This document shows positions 6,907 to 15,240 of a DNA stretch of 28,147 nt, piece by piece. The notes beneath the pieces were generated by a model that worked only from the letters and a program-made list of their open reading frames with translations, did no database searches and was not told the DNA's origin. Source of the DNA: Firmicutes bacterium UBA2116 (GTDB lineage: Bacteria > Bacillota > Clostridia > Tissierellales > Sedimentibacteraceae); the NCBI GenBank assembly GCA_002331025.1, contig DCYG01000044.1:295017-323163 (forward strand). The letters run 5' to 3'. Both the position numbers and the translations under genes were made by a program. Every line of letters begins with the position of its first letter. The first letter of the stretch is position 1.

Positions 6907-9264
6907 TTACGTCAATATATGCACGATGCCCTGACCACCGTCAACAATAACTTTATCTCCCGTTTTAAGTCTTAAGGTTGCATTACCGCATCCCACAACA
7001 GCCGGAATACCAAGTTCTCTGGCGACTATAGCAGCATGAGAAAGAGGTGCTCCTACATCGGTTATAATCGCTGCAGCTCTTGGAAATAGCGGAGTCCAGC
7101 CTACGTTAGTAGTTGCTGCTACTAAAATTTCCCCCGGTTGAAGCTTTTCACCTTCTTCAGGTGTTGACAAAATACGTACCGTTCCTTCTATTCTGCCTGC
7201 CGCTCCGGCAAATCCCTTCAATGTTTCAGAATCGGGCACTTCATTTGATGATATAGTTGGATCGTAGAAATCCATTCGTTTATTTGGATTGTTTGCCCAT
7301 TCCGAAGGATTAAACCTGCCTCTGATAATTGACGGGAATGGAGGCATTTCTTTATATTTTTCAAAGTTTTCTTTTCTTTCGGGGATATAATTTATATTAA
7401 CAGCTCTGCCGGACAGTAATTCCTCTACTTCTTTAATGTAAAGAAAAAATATATCATCTCCTATCCCTGTAAGCTGCCCTGCCTTGAGTGCGAATGTTCT
7501 GACCACTCTGAATACTCTTACAAACTCCGAGCGTGCCGCTTCTCTTATACGAGCACCTTCAGATGCCTTTTCCATCTGCTTCTCCAGCCATTTTACTTTG
7601 TTCGGATATTGCTCTTTGAATCTTCTCCACGCATCTTCATATTGTTTGTGCTGCTTTTTCAGAAGCTTATCTGCGTCAATGCCGGAATTATTAAATTCTT
7701 TAATCTGCCTTTCAAGCCAATTCTCATCCTCTGATGGGTCCTTCATAGATAATTCAAATTCGTGAGGTCCTCGATGACCATTTTGTCTGTAATACTCTTC
7801 ACGGCTCATCTCTCCTTTCAACACCTGAGAGATTCCAATAACAGGACCGAGGCTTGCAAGCTCTGAGTTTCCCCTCAGATTGGACAGCAATGCATTGGCA
7901 TCCTCAGTTCCCACAAGCTTTTCAAGCTTTTTACTCAGGTTTAAAGCAAGTACTGCCTTGCTTCCGCTCACAATTAGTCCCCACCATGCTTCTGTGTTGT
8001 ATGGCTCCAGCTCGCTCTTCCATAATTTCAGCAGTTCATCCTTATTTTTTATTTCCATAATCTCTGCCTTGGTCTTTCTGCACCAATCAGGCATGTTATC
8101 GACAAATCCCTGCAGGCTCTTTGCAACTTCTTTGTTCTTTTTCAGATAATATTTGATTCCCGGCAGCATTGTCTTAAATAAATTCATTCTTGAAAATGGG
8201 TAGAACGGAATCGTTAACCCTTCAGGAATATGTCCGAATACCTCTCCCAGTATTTTTAATCCTAATTTAGTGCTTCCGTACAATGCGCTTATAGCTGATA
8301 GTCTATGACCTATATTGGAGTATATCCTCCCGCAAATATTGCCTGACCACAAATAATATCCGGGCACAAAACCGGATTCAATATCCAAAGCACGAACCAA
8401 GCTCCATGTAAGCGGTGTCACAACATCGGGGATTGCCTCTCCTACATTTGTATTCACCCAAAGAGAATCTCTTATCAAGCTCTCATTTATTTCATAGGTA
8501 TCCAGATTACCCGGAGACAATGTCGTTATTGGTCTGGCTTGTAAAATGTATAAATTACCCCTTGCCACCGACCACTCGATATCCTGGGGGCTTCCAAGTT
8601 CTTTCTCAAGCTTTGCCGCATACTGATACAGCTTGTCGGCATATTTTTTGAGTTCATCAGGACCGTTGTATTTTCCCTTTGGTCTGCCAAGCTTAAAGTC
8701 ATACGCATTTGCTTCTCCTGATACGAGCTGTTCTCCCAATCCGTGTACGTAGTTACCAATCATGTTTGCAAAGCTTCCGGATATGGGATCGGCAGTGAAT
8801 AAAACTCCTGATATTTCAGACGGCACCATCAGTTGTAATACCACTGCAATCTGATGCGCTTCCTCTATACCCTGAACAGAGCTATAAGCTTTAACTCTCT
8901 CTGACTGTCTTGATTTAAAAACCTCATATATGGCTTCTTCAATCTCTTTATCTGTACCTACATTGAGAACCGTTTCAAATTCTCCTGCAAATGAAGCCTT
9001 AGCGGAATCTTCACTTAATGCTGAGGACCTGACTGCAAATAGTGCTCCTACGTTGTTCTTTTTTATTGCATTAAGATGGATCAATATCTCTTTCCAAGCA
9101 TCCTCATGCAGTGTTTCACCTTCAAAAGCTGATGGTAAAATTACAAATCCTTCCGGCACCGGATATCCCTCCTGAAGCATCCTTGCCAGCATGCTACCTT
9201 TTCCTCCTGCATATTGTTGAAGCTCAGGAGTCAGTTCTCTGAAACCTTTAACCATATTCATCAT
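6907..9264 (-). CDS. PEP-utilising phosphotransferase, rifampin-phosphotransferase/YvkC-like
   Basis: The protein has about 785 residues. An N-terminal ATP-grasp (PPDK_N-type) domain carries AGGKGSMLARM, FAVRSSALSEDSAKASFAGEF and DIEWSVARGNLYILQARPI. A long middle domain follows, and a C-terminal swivelling phosphohistidine domain has TDVGAPLSHAAIVARELGIP with the likely phospho-carrier His near residue 743. This ATP-domain, substrate-domain, His-domain order is that of rifampin phosphotransferases (usually near 870 residues) and of YvkC; a PEP synthase would have a PEP-binding barrel at the end, which is absent. The frame opens at a TTG upstream, but the ATG at 9264 (or the next one at 9261) has AAAGGTGAGGTG before it. 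The substrate is not known from sequence. Confidence 0.82.
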   Translation of the reverse strand: MMNMVKGFRELTPELQQYAGGKGSMLARMLQEGYPVPEGFVILPSAFEGETLHEDAWKEILIHLNAIKKNNVGALFAVRSSALSEDSAKASFAGEFETVLNVGTDKEIEEAIYEVFKSRQSERVKAYSSVQGIEEAHQIAVVLQLMVPSEISGVLFTADPISGSFANMIGNYVHGLGEQLVSGEANAYDFKLGRPKGKYNGPDELKKYADKLYQYAAKLEKELGSPQDIEWSVARGNLYILQARPITTLSPGNLDTYEINESLIRDSLWVNTNVGEAIPDVVTPLTWSLVRALDIESGFVPGYYLWSGNICGRIYSNIGHRLSAISALYGSTKLGLKILGEVFGHIPEGLTIPFYPFSRMNLFKTMLPGIKYYLKKNKEVAKSLQGFVDNMPDWCRKTKAEIMEIKNKDELLKLWKSELEPYNTEAWWGLIVSGSKAVLALNLSKKLEKLVGTEDANALLSNLRGNSELASLGPVIGISQVLKGEMSREEYYRQNGHRGPHEFELSMKDPSEDENWLERQIKEFNNSGIDADKLLKKQHKQYEDAWRRFKEQYPNKVKWLEKQMEKASEGARIREAARSEFVRVFRVVRTFALKAGQLTGIGDDIFFLYIKEVEELLSGRAVNINYIPERKENFEKYKEMPPFPSIIRGRFNPSEWANNPNKRMDFYDPTISSNEVPDSETLKGFAGAAGRIEGTVRILSTPEEGEKLQPGEILVAATTNVGWTPLFPRAAAIITDVGAPLSHAAIVARELGIPAVVGCGNATLRLKTGDKVIVDGGQGIVHILT

Positions 9265-9271
9265 ATTCACC

Positions 9272-9883
9272 TCACCTTTCAATACCAAATCGTATCATAG
9301 AAAGAAAACTGTTTCTTTCCGAAAGAAATTCATTGAGATACACTTCTTCAAAATCATTGTTATTTTCTAAATCTGCCAGATACTTGTTATCAAAATAATC
9401 CAATGTAAGCATGACCAATCTAAAAGCCTGCTCGCGATTAACGCCTTCTCTAAGACCAACCTTTTCAAATAACCGTTCCCATTCTTTCTCATTACCGGCA
9501 AGGAGCATTCCATACTTGTTTCTGATTTCTGTTTTCAATTCTGCAGGTGTTTCATAAAAAGCTTCTCTCATAACTTTCATTAATTTAGGATTTTTTTTAT
9601 AATAATTAAATTTTATGATACTGAATTTTTCCTTTGCTTCAAAAAAGTCCTGGTTTTCTAATAATGTATCAAAACCCATTTCAATTCTTCCCTTTTCGAT
9701 ACACCTGTCCAAAACACTGAGATACAAGTCTTTCTTGTTATTAAAATGATGAAAAATTAACGCCTTTGATATACCTGCCGCCTCCGCAAGCATTGTAGTC
9801 GATGTGCTTGCATATCCATGTATGGCAAACACATCAAAGCAGGCATCCAAAATTTTATCTTTATCATATAGTTGTAAAGGCAT
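9272..9883 (-). CDS. TetR-family regulator of the phosphotransferase/MFS operon (YvkB-like)
   Basis: The 203-residue protein has the TetR N-terminal helix-turn-helix (KILDACFDVFAIHGYASTSTTMLAEAAGISKALIFHHFNNKKDLY) at residues about 10-54, written here in its parts STTMLAEAAGISK and ALIFHHFNNKKDLY. An all-helical ligand domain follows. The ATG has GGGAGG eight bases before it. It is first in the operon; its stop lies 7-10 bases before the phosphotransferase start, whose ribosome binding site overlaps the end of this gene. Two inverted repeats in its promoter point to autorepression. The inducer is unknown, though a drug is the natural guess given its neighbours. Confidence 0.9.
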   Translation of the reverse strand: MPLQLYDKDKILDACFDVFAIHGYASTSTTMLAEAAGISKALIFHHFNNKKDLYLSVLDRCIEKGRIEMGFDTLLENQDFFEAKEKFSIIKFNYYKKNPKLMKVMREAFYETPAELKTEIRNKYGMLLAGNEKEWERLFEKVGLREGVNREQAFRLVMLTLDYFDNKYLADLENNNDFEEVYLNEFLSERNSFLSMIRFGIER

Positions 9884-9961
9884 TAGTCTTACCTCCCTAT
9901 TATTAATATACCAATACCATTTAAGAAAACGGGGTTGTCATATTTAATATCTTAAAATTTA

Positions 9962-9980
9962 TACTAACCATCGGTCAGTA
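9962..9980. promoter_or_regulatory. TetR operator 1, at the transcription start
   Basis: TACTAACC and GGTCAGTA face each other around ATC, with one mismatch in eight. It lies just downstream of the -10 box, so it covers the predicted start of transcription of the TetR operon. The GACCG/TTAGT half-site bases recur in operator 2. Confidence 0.72.
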
Positions 9981-9982
9981 AT

Positions 9983-10011
9983 ATTATATCAACATGATGA
10001 CCGTTAGTCAA
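9983..10011 (-). promoter_or_regulatory. Promoter of the TetR/phosphotransferase/MFS operon
   Basis: On the minus strand TTGACT (10011-10006) and TATAAT (9988-9983) are 17 bases apart, a near-ideal sigma-A promoter. The predicted start is near 9976, leaving a leader of about 90 bases before the TetR ATG. Operators overlap both ends. Confidence 0.85.
9998..10010. promoter_or_regulatory. TetR operator 2, over the -35 box
   Basis: TGACCGTTAGTCA is an inverted repeat (TGAC..GTCA) whose right half is part of the -35 hexamer. Its centre is 33 bp from that of operator 1, about three helical turns, putting both on one DNA face. Confidence 0.68.
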
Positions 10012-10035
10012 TAAAAATATTTTGTAATTAAAAAT

Positions 10036-10060
10036 GGACAAGTCTTCGTAAGACCTGCCC
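10036..10060 (-). terminator. Terminator after the methyltransferase gene
   Basis: An 11-bp stem with two G-U pairs (GGGCAGGTCTT with AAGACTTGTCC on the minus strand) closes a three-base loop and is followed by ATTTTTAATT. It lies 36 bases past the methyltransferase stop and just before the TetR promoter. Confidence 0.78.
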
Positions 10061-10095
10061 AAATATATTTAATATAATGTTAGTATGATGTACTC

Positions 10096-10698
10096 TTATT
10101 TTTGTGAATCAAGTATAAACAGAGATGAATCCTGATTCATAAATATTTTACTTCCGTAGTAGAATGTTTTGGATTGCACATTTTTAAAACCGATACTTAA
10201 CATATCTTCTTTCAATTCTTCCTGCTCAAAACCATTATGAACCATATCAGAAACTATTTTATCATTCTTATTAAAGTCAACGATTAACAAATGACCTCCC
10301 GGACTTAAAACATCATGCAGCTTTATTAAAACTGATTTAAAATCTTTAATATGAAGCAGAACCTGAGCCATGAAAATATAATCAGTTTTTAAATCCAATA
10401 AACTATCTTTTTCAAAATCAAAGCATAATGTATCTGCATTCTGTATATTATAATAAGATATTTTTTCCCTGATTTTATTAATCATTTTTTGTGATGTATC
10501 CAGAAACAATATTGATTGAAAATCATTCAATAAGTTCACACCTACAAGACCTGTTCCGCACCCAAAGTCAATGGCTGTTTTGTTTTTAGTATCAACTAAA
10601 CATTCACGAATTGCCTCTGATGATACTTTTGCAATTTGAATTCTCTCGGTAGTATCATATAAATCAGCTATCATTTCAAATTTATCAGTATTTCCCAT
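10096..10698 (-). CDS. Class I SAM-dependent methyltransferase
   Basis: The 200-residue protein shows the Rossmann-type methyltransferase motifs. Motif I is AIDFGCGTGLVGVNLL at about 41-56, with an acidic residue at the end of strand 2 (LFLDTSQKMI). The FDFEKDSLLDLK region follows, then MAQVLLHIKDF and the post-motif LSPGGHLLIVDFNK. It resembles the UbiE/Methyltransf_11-type group of unknown substrate. GGAGAAGTAATA precedes the ATG. It follows the membrane protein gene by 56 bases on the same strand, with no terminator visible between them, so both may share a message ending at the hairpin 10036-10060. Confidence 0.85.
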   Translation of the reverse strand: MGNTDKFEMIADLYDTTERIQIAKVSSEAIRECLVDTKNKTAIDFGCGTGLVGVNLLNDFQSILFLDTSQKMINKIREKISYYNIQNADTLCFDFEKDSLLDLKTDYIFMAQVLLHIKDFKSVLIKLHDVLSPGGHLLIVDFNKNDKIVSDMVHNGFEQEELKEDMLSIGFKNVQSKTFYYGSKIFMNQDSSLFILDSQK

Positions 10699-10754
10699 TA
10701 TTACTTCTCCGATTTATCTTAATTAATATTTCAACTGTCAATACCTAAGGGATG

Positions 10755-11444
10755 TCAAGGTTTATGACTGTCAGCAGTATAATAATATCCTATAACAGTT
10801 ACTGTCAAAGCACTTAATGCATCTACTATTAAGTCGGTCATTGTATCTCTCAAGGCTGCATGCCCTGCCAGTACAGTTCCGTCAGCCAATATGAACTTTT
10901 GCATATTAGTGCCGAGCAGACTGTCGGCTAAAAATTCATATATCTCCCATACTGCCCCTGATGCCAAAGCAAAGCAGAAAGCAAATAAGGCTACGAAAAA
11001 AGGACTTAAATGAGTTTCCAATACTTCCATGTCATTGAAGTAACTGACAAGACTGAATCCCAATGCTCCCAGCATCGCTCCGCTGAATGCATGCAGGATT
11101 AAATCCCAATAAGGTATTATATAATAAAAATTTCTGACCTCTCCGAGATATATAGCACAGTAAAGGAAAATAAAATACATAACTTCCATCTTGTTAGGAA
11201 TGTCTATGTACAGCTTACGCTCCACTATTGATGGGATAAACATAACAATAATGCCTAATACACATTGCAGCAGCATAAGTACATAGTCACTTTTCACTTT
11301 TGTATATGCGTCTTCACTTATAACGGAAGGCGCATTGATCATTTTAATTATGATATAGATTATTGAGAAAGAAAGAACAACGAAAAGGATTACACCGGTA
11401 ATCTTCTTCCAATCTCTTTTTCCGGCAGAGTTTATTTTTCTCAT
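10755..11444 (-). CDS. Multi-pass membrane protein, YjdF/DUF2238-like
   Basis: The protein has about 229 residues with six likely membrane segments. Conserved-looking polar residues sit in the second half: PYWDLILHAFSGAMLG, GAVWEIYEFLAD and RDTMTDLIVDALSAL. These buried His, Glu and Asp positions recall the DUF2238/YjdF family of unknown function, but the assignment is from memory. The frame opens at a GTG at 11459; the ATG at 11444 was chosen although neither has a strong ribosome binding site (GAGAG lies too far upstream). It has a basic N-terminal tail facing the cytoplasm. Its function is unknown. Confidence 0.68.
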   Translation of the reverse strand: MRKINSAGKRDWKKITGVILFVVLSFSIIYIIIKMINAPSVISEDAYTKVKSDYVLMLLQCVLGIIVMFIPSIVERKLYIDIPNKMEVMYFIFLYCAIYLGEVRNFYYIIPYWDLILHAFSGAMLGALGFSLVSYFNDMEVLETHLSPFFVALFAFCFALASGAVWEIYEFLADSLLGTNMQKFILADGTVLAGHAALRDTMTDLIVDALSALTVTVIGYYYTADSHKP

Positions 11445-11550
11445 CTTTTTTGCTCTCACTTATATAAATATTCTACTGACTAAAATTCTAAACAAAATTA
11501 TAATATCATACGATTGGAAGTATCAGCAACTAATATCATTAAAGTTTTTT

Positions 11551-13794
11551 CTATTCCATCCCTGCCTTCAGAGTTTCACTAATCAGGACCTGGTTAACTC
11601 TCTTTGAGCACAATAGCTTGCTCAGCTGGTACGTTAACATGATGACTCCAAAGCTGACAAGCACATAAAGGGGACTGATAATAGTTGGTATTACTAAATT
11701 AATTATATTGCCAAGATAGCCGTATATTGCACCCATCGATGCTGCCATGACAGGAATGCCAATCATAAATCCGATCACAATGACAAAGGTGGAGCTGTTC
11801 AGTATCATGGATTTAATCTCGCGGCGTCGATAACCAAACACCTTGAAAAGCGATATGGTCCTTCTATTTTCTTCAATAATCAACGAAGTTACAAGATAAA
11901 GGATAATTAATGCCACAATACCGGAGACGATCGTCATCAATGATACCATCGAAATCATCTGACCCATAAATTCATCCAGTGCATCAGGTAACTCACTCAT
12001 GGATTTCATCCCTGACAGCTCTTCGTCAGGAATATCAAGCTTTATTGTACTGAAAAGCCCCATATAGCTGTTTTCGGGAAGTCCCAGCTTTATGTTAAAC
12101 TCATCTATCGGCACATATATAAACTGCTCGATGTAGGAATCAGCAACAGCATCAATATGAAAGCTGTAGGGCTTTCCGTCTTCTTTGTTGATTAAGGTTA
12201 CGGTATCTCCGGCATTAACGCCCAGACGGTTGGCTAAAGGCTTCGTAATATTCGTCTGATTGTTGGGAATGAGATTTCCCTTGCTGTCTTTCAGAACTAC
12301 AACCGTTGAGTCATCCTCTATCCCGCTTATATAAAACTCCATGTCCTCATTGTTTCCGGGATAAAATTTCCCTGCATTGAAAATCTCTGCCCCTTCCGGT
12401 GCTTCACCGAATTGTAAATTCCTGAAGGCATATTCGTACTCAAACTGATATACATTCGAAGTGTTAAATACATGGTTCATAGAATTCATAACAGTAAAAC
12501 CCAAGAGCATTAGTACAGAGGAGATGGTCACACCTAAAAAGAGAAATACAAGCCGCGATATGCTTCTGAACTGCTCCCGAAGCTTAAATTTTGTACCGAA
12601 CTTAAACCTCTCCAGTTTAAAAGAGCGCTCCAGGAAATTAACCTTGGTTTTTTGCTCGTCACCCTTCATAAGTGATGCCGGTGAACGCTTCAGCTCCGAA
12701 CGTATAACAAGATAGCTGCTGAGACCCAAAAATAGCATCGGAGTCAGTATTCCGATTAACACATTTAAAAAACTCAGTGTAATTCCCGGAACAGGAACAT
12801 TATAGTAGGAAATCATAGCCATAACCATCGGCTCAATCGAGGGTAGTGCTAACATACTTCCTATCACCCCACCTGTAAAGGCCAGCAGCAACGGAACAGT
12901 CATATAGTGGCGTGTCAGTTCCCGCCTCCGATAGCCCTGGGCATAAAGTGTTCCTATAATCACAGATTCCTGGCGAATCATACGCCAAAACATAATCCCT
13001 ATTATTAAGCAAGACAAAAGAAACATTGCCGCCGGCAATGGTATGCTCATGGTCTGCATACCGGTAATAGATGCCCAAACGAGTCTCGTTCGTTTATTGT
13101 CAATATTGTCAATCCAGTCCGAGACAGTAATACCCTCATCACGTAAATACTCTCTCAGTTGTACGACCTGTCTGTTAAAGCTCTGGTTTCTGTCGTTAAA
13201 CCTGACGGAATACACGGTGGCAGCATTCTCTATATCTAAAAATTCATCACGACTTATAACCGCCACACCGAAGTCATTGGGCGAATATAAGATATCATTC
13301 ACGTTCTTCACGGGATAGATATAGTGGGGCAAAGATACAAAGCCTGCAACAGTGAAGGCTTTATCTGCCGTTTCTATCTGACTTCCCACAGAATAACCAT
13401 TGGCTTTGGCAAAGGCAGGATCAAGCAAAATTTCACCCGGATCTGAAATCATACTCCCTTCTGTAACGGCCGGGATATTCAGTCTTTCTGTTTCACTCAG
13501 AAGCCGCAGGGTAGTCGTTTCAGACAACACAACATCAAAGCTCATATACTCCTCAATTATAGCGTCAAACTGTTTCTCTATTTCTGCCTTATCTGGAATA
13601 GTTTTATCCGTACTGAAGGACAAATCTTCCTGCATATGTTCCTCTGTAAAGGCTGTGACCAGATTAGCCAAATTCTGAGAAAGTCCGGCAGCCGCAACAA
13701 ATGTATAGCTTCCAAGGATAATAAGCAGAAGAATCCCTGTGTACCTTAGTTTATTTTCTTTCAAAAACCGAAAAACTCTTTTATTTAGTGCCAT
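11551..13794 (-). CDS. ABC exporter permease, FtsX-like (two FtsX domains)
   Basis: The 747-residue permease has an N-terminal membrane helix (about 15-37) and a large outer domain to about 260. A first FtsX block of three helices spans about 265-375 (FLLSCLIIGIMFWRMI). Then come another anchor helix near 420, a second outer domain (about 440-610) and a final FtsX block (LIIEENRRTISLFKVFGYRRREIKSM). This is the long layout of MacB-like permeases for lipid, peptide or drug export in Firmicutes. Its ATG shares a base with the TAA stop of the ATPase gene (TAATG), so translation is coupled; AAAGGA lies upstream. No adaptor protein is encoded in this operon. The substrate is not known. Confidence 0.88.
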   Translation of the reverse strand: MALNKRVFRFLKENKLRYTGILLLIILGSYTFVAAAGLSQNLANLVTAFTEEHMQEDLSFSTDKTIPDKAEIEKQFDAIIEEYMSFDVVLSETTTLRLLSETERLNIPAVTEGSMISDPGEILLDPAFAKANGYSVGSQIETADKAFTVAGFVSLPHYIYPVKNVNDILYSPNDFGVAVISRDEFLDIENAATVYSVRFNDRNQSFNRQVVQLREYLRDEGITVSDWIDNIDNKRTRLVWASITGMQTMSIPLPAAMFLLSCLIIGIMFWRMIRQESVIIGTLYAQGYRRRELTRHYMTVPLLLAFTGGVIGSMLALPSIEPMVMAMISYYNVPVPGITLSFLNVLIGILTPMLFLGLSSYLVIRSELKRSPASLMKGDEQKTKVNFLERSFKLERFKFGTKFKLREQFRSISRLVFLFLGVTISSVLMLLGFTVMNSMNHVFNTSNVYQFEYEYAFRNLQFGEAPEGAEIFNAGKFYPGNNEDMEFYISGIEDDSTVVVLKDSKGNLIPNNQTNITKPLANRLGVNAGDTVTLINKEDGKPYSFHIDAVADSYIEQFIYVPIDEFNIKLGLPENSYMGLFSTIKLDIPDEELSGMKSMSELPDALDEFMGQMISMVSLMTIVSGIVALIILYLVTSLIIEENRRTISLFKVFGYRRREIKSMILNSSTFVIVIGFMIGIPVMAASMGAIYGYLGNIINLVIPTIISPLYVLVSFGVIMLTYQLSKLLCSKRVNQVLISETLKAGME

Positions 13795-14492
13795 TACCAC
13801 TCAATCCTTTCTGCTGAGATAGTTAACTGATTAACAGAATCTTCTATAATTTCTCCGCTTCTCATCTTAAACACCCTGTTGGCCATAGCTGAAATAGCAC
13901 CATTGTGGGTTATCATTAAAATGGTTGTTCCGAATTCTTTATTAACTTGCTGCAACAGCTTCAGGATACTGCGGGATGTCTGATAATCCAGAGCTCCCGT
14001 CGGCTCGTCACATAGCAGGAGCTTAGGATTTTTAACAATGGCTCTTGCTATGGAGACCCGTTGCTGCTCACCGCCGCTCAACTCTCTGGGGAAACGGTGT
14101 TTTTTGTCCTGCATTTCAACCGCCGTTAATACTTCGTCGATGTTTAAAGCAGATTTGCTGATATTGGAAACTACTTCAATGTTTTCTCCGACTGTAAGAT
14201 TAGGAATCAGGTTGTAGAACTGGAATACAAAGCCGATATCTTCACGTCTATATTCCGTCAGTTCATTATCATTCAAATTATTTATTTCAACCCCGTCTAC
14301 AATTACTTTGCCGCTGTCACCACGATCGACACCACCTATTATATTCATCAATGTGGATTTTCCTGAGCCGGAAGGTCCAAGGATAACACCGATTTCTCCT
14401 TTTCCCAGCTTTATCTCAACTCCCTTTAATACTTCATTTGTAACCAATCCTGTCGTATAGCTCTTCTTCAGGCCTGAAACGTCAATAAACAT
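13794..14492 (-). CDS. ABC exporter ATPase (MacB/LolD type)
   Basis: The 232-residue ATPase has all nucleotide-binding motifs: Walker A GPSGSGKST (39-47), Q-loop Q91, signature LSGGEQQ (138-144), Walker B LLLCDEPTGALD (158-169) and H-loop H196. The stretch QFYNLIPNLTVGENIE is typical of the MacB/LolD/FtsE group that pairs with FtsX-like permeases. AAGGAGGAG precedes the ATG, which begins one base after the TetR stop. The permease overlaps its stop. It powers the 747-residue permease as a dimer; transport direction is outward by family. Confidence 0.94.
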   Translation of the reverse strand: MFIDVSGLKKSYTTGLVTNEVLKGVEIKLGKGEIGVILGPSGSGKSTLMNIIGGVDRGDSGKVIVDGVEINNLNDNELTEYRREDIGFVFQFYNLIPNLTVGENIEVVSNISKSALNIDEVLTAVEMQDKKHRFPRELSGGEQQRVSIARAIVKNPKLLLCDEPTGALDYQTSRSILKLLQQVNKEFGTTILMITHNGAISAMANRVFKMRSGEIIEDSVNQLTISAERIEW

Positions 14493-14493
14493 A

Positions 14494-15126
14494 TTATTGC
14501 TCCTCCTTTTTGTAAAAGCATTTTTTCAAAATATCAAAATATTCATCCGATTCCTTGAGTACTTCCGTTCCGACATTTTCTATAGAATCAACTTTATCCA
14601 TATACATCTCAGAAAAACTCAGCATAGTCCAGTTTATTATATTAGTCATTTTTTCACGGTCAATATCTTCACGGAATTTTGTCCAATCAATGTTTTGATA
14701 ACCTGTTTCCAGATAACATGCAATGAGATTTTTCCCGACTTTTTTAATTTCATATTTCACTTCAGCAGCATCCTCATTTGCTATAGCTTTCAGGAAATTA
14801 AATGCATGAGGAAATTTTTTATATATTTTAAATTTAATCAGTCCCAATTGCCGTATTCTTTCAAAAAAATCCGGTTCATTCCAATCTACTTCATCATAAA
14901 TTTTTTTAATCATTTCAGATACATATTCAAGCAAGAATAAATATAGCTCTTTTTTACTGTTAAAATAGTTAAATAATGATCCCTTGGATATTTCTGATTC
15001 TTTAACAATTTCGTTTGTGGATGCCTTGTCGTAACCATTTCTTACAAACTCTTTTAATGCTGCATTAATAATTCTTTCTTGTTTTTCAAAATCCAAACTA
15101 TAAAATTTCTGATAAATAATAGCCAC
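14494..15126 (-). CDS. TetR-family regulator of the adjacent ABC exporter
   Basis: The TetR N-terminal DNA-binding domain is clear: RIINAALKEFVRNGYDKAS, then TNEIVKESEISKGSLFNYFNSKKELY. A helical ligand domain of Firmicutes type follows (FFERIRQLGLIKFKIYKKFP). The open frame reaches an ATG at 15210, but that lies in the -35 box and is excluded. The given start is the GTG at 15126, which has no proper ribosome binding site. The ATT at 15117, with GAGGTGG eight bases upstream, would give the usual family N terminus (xYQKFYSLDFEKQ) and may be the true start. The gene leads an operon with the ATPase and permease. Confidence 0.85.
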   Translation of the reverse strand: MAIIYQKFYSLDFEKQERIINAALKEFVRNGYDKASTNEIVKESEISKGSLFNYFNSKKELYLFLLEYVSEMIKKIYDEVDWNEPDFFERIRQLGLIKFKIYKKFPHAFNFLKAIANEDAAEVKYEIKKVGKNLIACYLETGYQNIDWTKFREDIDREKMTNIINWTMLSFSEMYMDKVDSIENVGTEVLKESDEYFDILKKCFYKKEEQ

Positions 15127-15159
15127 CTCTTTTCTATATAAATTAAAACATACACCACA

Positions 15160-15176
15160 ATGACCACAATGGTCAT
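15160..15176. promoter_or_regulatory. TetR operator B, at the transcription start
   Basis: ATGACCA and TGGTCAT form a perfect 7-bp inverted repeat around CAA, just downstream of the -10 box. It overlaps a perfect tandem repeat of ACCACAATG (15154-15171). Confidence 0.82.
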
Positions 15177-15180
15177 TTGT

Positions 15181-15210
15181 ATTATATATCAAAATGACCA
15201 TCGTGGTCAA
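15181..15210 (-). promoter_or_regulatory. Promoter of the TetR/ABC exporter operon
   Basis: On the minus strand TTGACC (15210-15205) and TATAAT (15186-15181) are 18 bases apart. The predicted start near 15175 gives a leader of about 50 bases. Inverted repeats lie over both the -35 box and the start site. Confidence 0.82.
15194..15210. promoter_or_regulatory. TetR operator A, over the -35 box
   Basis: TGACCA and TGGTCA face each other around TCG, sharing the same half-sites as operator B. Its centre is 34 bp from that of operator B. The -35 hexamer is part of the repeat, so a bound repressor would block RNA polymerase directly. Confidence 0.8.
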
Positions 15211-15240
15211 GTTTTTGTTTGCATTTTAGTTTTTTACAAT

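Noticed and set aside
11490..11545. Weak dyad around GATAC/GTATG after the ABC permease gene, as a terminator or promoter.
   Set aside because: Pairing is interrupted, the T-run is poor, and no -35 box at proper spacing supports the nearby TATAAT.
15127..15210. N-terminal extension of the TetR protein from the ATG at 15210, rich in Cys and His, as a metal site.
   Set aside because: The extension is the translated promoter and operator DNA: the -35 box, -10 box and both repeats lie in it, so it is not in the message.
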